Assembly (NCBI RefSeq): GCF_003443875.1
Contig: NZ_CP027482.1
Coordinates: 868,001-932,000, forward strand
Origin: Aeromicrobium sp. A1-2
GTDB taxonomy: Bacteria; Actinomycetota; Actinomycetes; Propionibacteriales; Nocardioidaceae
Length of the DNA: 64,000 nt
Direction: 5' to 3'
Shown in pieces: positions 58,896-64,000 of the stretch (positions are counted from its first letter, which is position 1; each line of letters begins with the position of its first letter). The notes beneath the pieces are model-generated. The model was given only the letters and a program-made list of their open reading frames with translations. It had not been told where the DNA came from and made no database searches. The position numbers were made by a program, and so were the translations under genes.

Positions 58896-59885
58896 TCAGC
58901 GTGCCGCGACGGCCTCGCGGTCGACCTGGCTGCTGAGGTACTGCTCGCGCGGTGTGGGCCGTCCGGCTCGGCGCCATGCCTCGTCGACCGGGACCGTCTC
59001 GGAGTTCAGCGGCGACACGTCGAGGGCCACCGGAGCGATCACGGGGTAGGCCAGTGGTGAGACGGTCCGCAGCATCTCGGTCATGATCTGCGGGCGTCGT
59101 GCGGCGATCCGGAACATGGGACGGAGCAACGCCGTCACGACCACGTCGGTCACAGCCCCCTGCCGGATCCCGAGCTGCGCGCGCATCCATCGCGGCAACG
59201 TCGCGATCGTCGCCTTGCGGGCGAGCAGGTCCAGCGCGGGCCGGAGAACGCGAAGCCGACCGGGCGCTGCGCTGAACACCGTGTTGGCCGTGTCGAGAAT
59301 GATCCGCACGTGCTCGATTGCGGCGGGGCTGGCAGCGAGCTCGGGTCGGACCCGGTCGTAGTACGCGCGCATCTCGGCGCGATTGCGCGGCACGGTGTCC
59401 GGATCGATCGTCTGAAACGCGGCGGCGATCCGGCACTCGGCCCAGTACTGCTCATCCTCCTGCGGGCTGAGCGGCCCAGGACCGAACTTCTCGTAGACGT
59501 AGAGCACCGAGTGCCACTGCGTCAGGTGGATCCACAGCTGGCCGGCCGGGTCGTTGGGGTCGTACGGGGTGCCGCTCAAGGGCTCCACGCCGCGGACGTG
59601 GGTGTGGATGCGCATGAGGGTGTCGGCGGCCTCCACCGCGGCGGCGCTGCCGCCGAAAACCAGCGTCCCGGTGTACTGCAGTGTGCGGTCGTAGCGAACC
59701 GCTGGACGGTCGCGGAGGGAACCGGAGTCGTCGACCGAGGCCACGACGAACGGATCGAGCATCTCGGTCAGTGCCGTGCGCTGGAAGCCCACCGAGACCG
59801 ATGTCGGGAATCGGTAGACCTTCCAGGTCACCGAGTCCGGACCGAAGATTCCATGGTCAGCGTGCGGCGCCACCGTGTAAGTCAT
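58896..59885 (-). CDS. Oxygenase MpaB family protein (DUF2236)
   Basis: A 329-residue helical protein of the MpaB/rubber-oxygenase-related DUF2236 family, probably haem-binding. Typical stretches are GIFGPDSVTWKVYRFPT, AADTLMRIHTHVRGV, WIHLTQWHSVLYVYEKF and YYDRVRPELAAS. ATG 59885 gives the usual short N-terminus; longer readings run back through the TetR gene. The region before it contains a TTGACG/CAGTAT promoter-like pair and inverted repeats, and a TetR-type regulator gene lies immediately upstream on the same strand. The substrate is unknown. Confidence 0.88.
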   Translation of the reverse strand: MTYTVAPHADHGIFGPDSVTWKVYRFPTSVSVGFQRTALTEMLDPFVVASVDDSGSLRDRPAVRYDRTLQYTGTLVFGGSAAAVEAADTLMRIHTHVRGVEPLSGTPYDPNDPAGQLWIHLTQWHSVLYVYEKFGPGPLSPQEDEQYWAECRIAAAFQTIDPDTVPRNRAEMRAYYDRVRPELAASPAAIEHVRIILDTANTVFSAAPGRLRVLRPALDLLARKATIATLPRWMRAQLGIRQGAVTDVVVTALLRPMFRIAARRPQIMTEMLRTVSPLAYPVIAPVALDVSPLNSETVPVDEAWRRAGRPTPREQYLSSQVDREAVAAR

Positions 59886-59920
59886 GCAACAGATACTGAC
59901 GCAAGTGTTGCATCGCGTCA
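59884..59920. promoter_or_regulatory. Promoter with nested inverted repeats upstream of the MpaB gene
   Basis: Arms ATGCAACA (59884-59891) and TGTTGCAT (59906-59913) form a perfect 8-bp inverted repeat. A second repeat, TGACGC/GCGTCA (59897-59902 and 59915-59920), overlaps it. On the minus strand TTGACG, 17 bases and CAGTAT end seven bases before the MpaB ATG. It is a likely operator for the adjacent TetR-type protein. Confidence 0.5.
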
Positions 59921-59931
59921 AGAGGTCGGCG

Positions 59932-60573
59932 TTACGGGCCGGGCACCCCGAGGACGAGCGGCACCAGAGTCTGTCGTGCGTACGCGCGTGCGCCGTCGGC
60001 GGACCGGACGTCGATCGCGTGCTGGGCGGGCAGCAGGATGAACGACGCGAACAGCCGAGCCATGGTCTCGCCGACCTGGTCGGCATCGAGGTGGATCGCC
60101 ACGCCGTCCGCCTGCGCCCGCCGCACGCCCGCGGCGATAAACGTGCTGCCGAGCACCAGGAGCGCGGCGCCGTCGGCCAACCCCGCCGCGATGAGGTCCT
60201 GCGGCTCGAACTCGGCCGTCCGGCGTATGACCGGATGGGCCTCGGCGAGCCGCATCGCCGCGACAAAGGCCTCGACGAGCTGGTCGGCCGGCTCCTCGAC
60301 GCCCGAGATGGCCACGAGGATGCCCTCGGCCATACGGCGGCCCTCCCGCAAGGTCATCGCCTGGAGCATCGAGTCACGATCGCCGAACCGGCGATAGATC
60401 GTGACCCGGTTGACGCCGGCTCGACGAGCGACGCCGTCGATCGTGAGAGCGCCGATCCCGCGTGAAGCGCACTCCGAGACGGCGGCATCCAGGATGCGCG
60501 TGGCCGTGGTGTCCTCGGGAAGCTCCGAAGCTCCACCGGCGAAGGCGCGACCGAGAACGCTGCCGAGATCCAT
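59932..60573 (-). CDS. TetR/AcrR family transcriptional regulator
   Basis: A 213-residue repressor-type protein with an N-terminal helix-turn-helix (residues about 25-70: ATRILDAAVSECASRGIG, VARRAGVNRVTIYRRFGDRD) and a variable ligand-binding helical domain. ATG 60573 is preceded by TACCCT six bases upstream, so a longer reading with 25 more residues is rejected. It lies 46 bases upstream of the MpaB-like gene on the same strand; inverted repeats in that gap suggest it controls that gene. The ligand is unknown. Confidence 0.9.
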   Translation of the reverse strand: MDLGSVLGRAFAGGASELPEDTTATRILDAAVSECASRGIGALTIDGVARRAGVNRVTIYRRFGDRDSMLQAMTLREGRRMAEGILVAISGVEEPADQLVEAFVAAMRLAEAHPVIRRTAEFEPQDLIAAGLADGAALLVLGSTFIAAGVRRAQADGVAIHLDADQVGETMARLFASFILLPAQHAIDVRSADGARAYARQTLVPLVLGVPGP

Positions 60574-60579
60574 GCGAGC

Positions 60580-60585
60580 AGGGTA
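60580..60585 (-). promoter_or_regulatory. Leaderless -10 box of the TetR gene
   Basis: On the minus strand TACCCT is followed by six bases and ATG 60573. Confidence 0.55.
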
Positions 60586-60671
60586 TCTCCGTCGCATTCC
60601 AGGCCCGACGGCACGCGGGCGTTCAAGCGGTGCGGCGCATCGAGCCACGAGGCGATGAGCCTACTGCGGGG

Positions 60672-60682
60672 TAGGTTAGGGT
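60672..60682 (+). promoter_or_regulatory. Possible -10 region of the acyl-CoA ligase gene
   Basis: Two overlapping TANNNT hexamers, TAGGTT (60672-60677) and TAGGGT (60677-60682), about 45 bases before ATG 60727. Confidence 0.4.
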
Positions 60683-60726
60683 GACCGGCAACACATTCCT
60701 CCAGTACGTACGTGAAGGACCACCGC

Positions 60727-62562
60727 ATGCCAGCTCCAGTCGCCACTCCCGAACAGCTTGCAGTCATCGAGAATCGGGCCTCCAGCGTCTCAGCCCTCTT
60801 CTATGACCGGGTCAAGCAGAGCGGGCCTCGCGAGGCCTTCCGCTATCCCGACGAGAAGGAGGTCTGGCAGTCCCTGACCTGGGACCAGACCGGGGAACGC
60901 GTCACGCGGCTCGCCGCGGGTCTGGTGTCGCTGGGCATCCAGGCCGAGGAGCGTGTCGCGATCGCGTCAGGCACCCGCCTGGAGTGGATCCTGTCCGACC
61001 TCGCGATCATGGCTGCCGGCGGAGCGACGACGACGGTCTACCCCACGACGATGGCGGGGGACGTCGCCTACATCCTGGCCGACTCGGACAGCCGTGTCGT
61101 GTTCGCCGAGGACGACGAGCAGGTCGCCAAGCTGCGTGAGAAGCACTCCGAGCTCCCCTCCATCGTCAAGGTTGTCGTGTTCGACGGCACGGGCGACGGC
61201 GACTGGGTCATCACCTTCGCCGAGCTGGAACAGCTCGGCACCGACTACCTAGCCGAGCACCCCACCGCGATCGAGGAGCGAGTCGCAGCCACGACCAAGG
61301 ACTCGCTCGCGACCCTGATCTACACCTCGGGGACGACGGGCCGTCCCAAGGGCGTACGCCTGGCGCACGACGGGTGGGTGTACGAGGGCGCTGTCATGGT
61401 CGCCGCCGACATCCTGTCTGAGGACGACCTGCAGTTCCTCTGGCTGCCGATGGCCCACTCGTTCGGCAAGGTGCTGCTCTCGACCCAGCTCGCGATCGGC
61501 TTCGCCACGGCGATCGACGGCCGCGTGCCGCGGATCGTCGACAACCTGGCGATCGTCAAGCCGACCTTCATGGGCGCCGCGCCGCGCATCTTCGAGAAGG
61601 CCTACGGCCGGATCGTCGGCATGACCGAGGCCGAGGGCGGCGCCAAGCTCAAGATCTTCAAGTGGGCCGAGGGCGTCGGCCTGGAGCACTCGCGGGCGAT
61701 CCGCTCGGGCAAGACCGTGTCGCCGGTCCTCAAGGCCAAGTTCGCTGTCGCGGACAAGCTCGTGTTCTCCAAGGTGCGTGAGCGCTTCGGTGGTCGCGTC
61801 CGCTTCTTCATCTCCGGCGCTGCGGCGCTGTCGCCCGACATCGCCGAGTGGTTCCATGCTTCGGGCGTCCTGATCCTCGAGGGCTACGGCCTGACCGAGA
61901 ACTCGGCCGGCGCCTTCGTCAACCAGCCCGACAACTTCAAGCTCGGCTCGGTCGGGCTGGCGTTCCCCGGCAGCGAGGCCAGGATCGCCGAGGACGGCGA
62001 GATCCTGATCAAGGGTCCGCACGTCATGCGTGGCTACCACAACCTCGACGCCGAGAGCGCCTCGACGCTGACGGCGGAGGGCTGGCTCCACACCGGCGAC
62101 GAGGGTCGCATGGACGAGGACGGGTTCCTCTACATCACCGGCCGCAAGAAGGAGCTGTTCAAGACCTCCGGTGGCAAGTACGTCGCGCCGCCACACATCG
62201 AGGGCACGTTCAAGGGCATCAGCGCCCTGACGAGCCAGATCGTGGTGCACGGCAACGAGCGCAACTTCTGCTCCGCCCTGATCACCCTTGATCCCGATGC
62301 GGTGACCGAGTGGGCGGCTGGCCACGGCATGGCCGACAAGTCCTACGCCGAGGTCGTCAGCTCCCCGGAGATGCACGATGTCATCCAGGGTCAGATCGAC
62401 GAGCTGAACACCAAGATCAACCGGTGGGAGACGATCAAGAAGTTCGCGATCCTCGATCACGACCTGTCGATCGAGTCCGGCGAGATCACGCCGAGCATGA
62501 AGGTCAAGCGCAACGTTGTGGAAGCCAACAACAAGGCTCTCCTCGACGGCTTCTACGCTTAG
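60727..62562 (+). CDS. AMP-dependent long-chain fatty-acid-CoA ligase (FAA1-like)
   Basis: A 611-residue adenylate-forming enzyme that activates a fatty acid with ATP and CoA. Motifs: the P-loop LIYTSGTTGRPKG, WLPMAHSFGK, GYGLTENSAG, GWLHTGDEG and the C-terminal YITGRKKELFKTSGGKYV. The length and the insertion between core motifs match the long-chain FAA1-type group. ATG 60727 has GAAGGA about seven bases upstream, and a GTG five codons earlier overlaps that site. A strong hairpin lies just after its stop, inside the beginning of hemW. The fatty acid specificity cannot be read. Confidence 0.94.
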   Translation: MPAPVATPEQLAVIENRASSVSALFYDRVKQSGPREAFRYPDEKEVWQSLTWDQTGERVTRLAAGLVSLGIQAEERVAIASGTRLEWILSDLAIMAAGGATTTVYPTTMAGDVAYILADSDSRVVFAEDDEQVAKLREKHSELPSIVKVVVFDGTGDGDWVITFAELEQLGTDYLAEHPTAIEERVAATTKDSLATLIYTSGTTGRPKGVRLAHDGWVYEGAVMVAADILSEDDLQFLWLPMAHSFGKVLLSTQLAIGFATAIDGRVPRIVDNLAIVKPTFMGAAPRIFEKAYGRIVGMTEAEGGAKLKIFKWAEGVGLEHSRAIRSGKTVSPVLKAKFAVADKLVFSKVRERFGGRVRFFISGAAALSPDIAEWFHASGVLILEGYGLTENSAGAFVNQPDNFKLGSVGLAFPGSEARIAEDGEILIKGPHVMRGYHNLDAESASTLTAEGWLHTGDEGRMDEDGFLYITGRKKELFKTSGGKYVAPPHIEGTFKGISALTSQIVVHGNERNFCSALITLDPDAVTEWAAGHGMADKSYAEVVSSPEMHDVIQGQIDELNTKINRWETIKKFAILDHDLSIESGEITPSMKVKRNVVEANNKALLDGFYA

Positions 62563-62565
62563 TCA

Positions 62566-63732
62566 GTGCCAACGACCGAAGGACCGCTCTCCCAGTCGGG
62601 GGAGCGGTCTTTCGGCGTCTACGTGCACGTGCCGTTCTGCTCCGTCCGGTGTGGCTACTGCGACTTCAACACGTACACCGCCGACGAGCTCGGCGAGGGC
62701 GCCACCCGCGCTTCGTACGCCGACACCGCGATCCTGGAGGTGCGGCAGGCCGGCCGGGCGCGCGCTGCGGCACCACCGGTCGAGACGGTGTTCTTCGGCG
62801 GTGGGACGCCGACCCAGCTGCCCTCGCACGATCTGGTCCGCGTCCTGGATGCGATCCGCGACACCTTCGGGCTGACCGATGACGTCGAGGTCACGACCGA
62901 GGCCAATCCGGACAGCGTCACCCCGGAGTCATTGGCGATCCTGAAGGCTGGCGGCTTCACCCGCATCTCCTTCGGCGTCCAGTCGGCCGTGCCACACGTC
63001 CTGGCGACGCTCGACCGCACGCACGACCCGGCCGGTGTCCCGCAGGCCGTCCGCTGGGCCCGCGAGGCCGGCTTCGAGCAGCTCAGCGTCGACCTGATCT
63101 ACGGCACACCGGGGGAGTCGATGGCCGACTGGCGTGCCAGCGTCGAGCAGGCGATCGCCCTGGAGCCCGACCACATCAGCGCGTACGCCCTGATCGTCGA
63201 GAACGGCACGGCGTTCGCCCGCAAGGTCCGCCGCGGTGAGGTCCTGATGCCCGACGACGACGAGACCGCCGACAAGTACCTCCTCGCCGACGAGTTGTTC
63301 GCCGCCGCCGGGCTGGAGTGGTACGAGCTGTCCAACTGGGCCCGCGACGAAGCGGCCCAGTGCCGCCACAACGTGCTCTACTGGCGCAGCGCCGACTGGT
63401 GGGGGATCGGACCCGGGGCGCACTCGCACGTCAACGGCGAGCGCTGGTGGAACGTCAAGCATCCGGTGGCGTACGCCCAGAGGCTGACCGGGGGTGAGTC
63501 GCCGCGGCACGACGGGGAGATAATCGATGGGTCCACGGCGGAGGTCGAGCGGATCATGCTGGAGACTCGACTGCGCTCAGGGCTTGACCTCTCCAGCCTG
63601 GGTGCTGACGCGCGCAGTGCCGTGGCCGGGATCGTGAGGCGTGAGCTGGCGACCGTGGCCGACGACCGGCTCGTGCTGACCCGCTCGGGCCGGCTCCTGG
63701 CCGACGCCGTCGTGCGCGATCTCGTCGATTGA
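62566..63732 (+). CDS. hemW: Radical SAM haem chaperone HemW
   Basis: A 388-residue radical SAM protein. The cluster cysteines are Cys25, 29 and 32 in FCSVRCGYC, followed by FFGGGTPTQLP, FGVQS and DLIYGTPGES. HemW binds haem and passes it to target proteins; it was formerly called coproporphyrinogen III oxidase, whose activity it lacks. The GTG start is four bases after the ligase stop. Codons 5-15 lie inside a long hairpin with a T-run, so the exact start or the expression mode is unusual. A DUF3097 gene converges on it. Confidence 0.94.
   Translation: MPTTEGPLSQSGERSFGVYVHVPFCSVRCGYCDFNTYTADELGEGATRASYADTAILEVRQAGRARAAAPPVETVFFGGGTPTQLPSHDLVRVLDAIRDTFGLTDDVEVTTEANPDSVTPESLAILKAGGFTRISFGVQSAVPHVLATLDRTHDPAGVPQAVRWAREAGFEQLSVDLIYGTPGESMADWRASVEQAIALEPDHISAYALIVENGTAFARKVRRGEVLMPDDDETADKYLLADELFAAAGLEWYELSNWARDEAAQCRHNVLYWRSADWWGIGPGAHSHVNGERWWNVKHPVAYAQRLTGGESPRHDGEIIDGSTAEVERIMLETRLRSGLDLSSLGADARSAVAGIVRRELATVADDRLVLTRSGRLLADAVVRDLVD
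62579..62612 (+). terminator. Terminator-like hairpin inside the start of hemW
   Basis: 12-bp stem (62582-62593 with 62598-62609, one T-G pair) with loop AGTC. AAG before it pairs with TTT after it, so the stem could reach 15 bp. It lies after the ligase stop codon, but within the first 16 codons of hemW. Confidence 0.6.
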
Positions 63733-63738
63733 GACGGG

Positions 63739-64000
63739 TCAGTCGGCTGGAGCAGTCACGAAGTCGATGAGCTCCTCGACGCGGCCCAGGAGCTCGGGCT
63801 CGAGGTCGGCGTAGGAGTCGACCCGGCCCAGGATGTGCTTCCAGGCGCGGGCGATGTCCGCCTGGTCGCGGTGCGGCCAGCCGAGTGCCTCGCAGATGCC
63901 GTGCTTCCACTCGGTGCCCTTGGGGATGACCGGCCAGGCGCTCATGCCGAGGCGATCGGGCTTGACCGACTGCCAGACATCGACGTAGGGGTGCCCGACG
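63739..64000 (-). CDS. DUF3097 family protein, C-terminal part (runs off window)
   Basis: Only the last 87 codons are visible. The sequence VGHPYVDVWQSVKPDRLG, then SAWPVIPKGTEWKHGICEALGW and YADLEPELLGRVEELIDFV, matches the C-terminal half of the actinobacterial DUF3097 family, which is regularly found next to hemW. The ATG at 63945 is internal, since the reading frame stays open and conserved to the edge. No function is established. It ends seven bases from the hemW stop. Confidence 0.87.
   Translation of the reverse strand, partial: VGHPYVDVWQSVKPDRLGMSAWPVIPKGTEWKHGICEALGWPHRDQADIARAWKHILGRVDSYADLEPELLGRVEELIDFVTAPAD

Overview
The window is a contiguous stretch of high-GC chromosome from an actinobacterium. 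The core gene order (folC-ndk, the TIGR03960/TIGR03936 pair, rne-rplU-rpmA-obgE-proBA-nadD-rsfS, and leuS-degV-comEA-comEC-holA-rpsT-lepA-hemW), the frequent GTG starts and the protein sequences together suggest the Nocardioidaceae (Aeromicrobium/Nocardioides type). The genus is an inference; no rRNA or other marker is present. No insertion sequence, integrase, phage module or CRISPR array was seen. The largest stretch without a gene is about 240 bases (635-872), and I see nothing in it beyond upstream signals.

Layout. 1-634: start of an MMPL exporter, cut by the edge. 873-7666: folC, a membrane protein, ndk, an unknown protein, and the radical-SAM pair interrupted by an inverted MFS exporter. 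7832-16984: RNase E/G, ribosomal proteins L21 and L27, Obg, proline synthesis, a 47-residue membrane protein, nadD, rsfS and a phosphatase. 17046-17118: tRNA-Ala(GGC). 17197-22315: two DUF5819-HTTM gene pairs on either side of a secreted, repeat-rich, LPxAG-type wall protein. 22329-26352: an MFS transporter, an M13 peptidase and a siderophore-interacting protein. 26380-44254: a cell-wall glycopolymer region with a fused CDP-ribitol synthase, two TagF-like polymerases, UDP-galactopyranose mutase with a GT2 transferase, three pyruvyl-transferase paralogues, and three exported phosphodiesterase-type enzymes. 44422-46441: a Ktr/Trk potassium uptake pair. 46535-57773: leuS to lepA. 57852-64000: an unknown protein, a MOSC protein, a TetR/MpaB pair, an acyl-CoA ligase, hemW and the end of a DUF3097 gene.

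How the genes work together. Most of the window is growth housekeeping: translation, ribosome assembly, wall precursors, proline and NAD. The wall region could make a ribitol- or glycerol-phosphate polymer with galactofuranose and pyruvyl decoration, and the secreted phosphodiesterase-type enzymes nearby may remodel it. The DUF5819-HTTM pairs look like a membrane-bound modification or processing system resembling SdpA/SdpB, with the LPxAG protein as a possible substrate. This is the least understood system in the window.

A striking regulatory pattern runs through the whole window. At least 21 genes on both strands have a TANNNT -10 hexamer ending exactly 6 or 7 bases before the start codon, with no Shine-Dalgarno sequence, as expected for leaderless mRNAs. 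I used this to choose several starts. In one case two divergent genes share a 17-base intergenic region whose two -10 boxes overlap by five bases.
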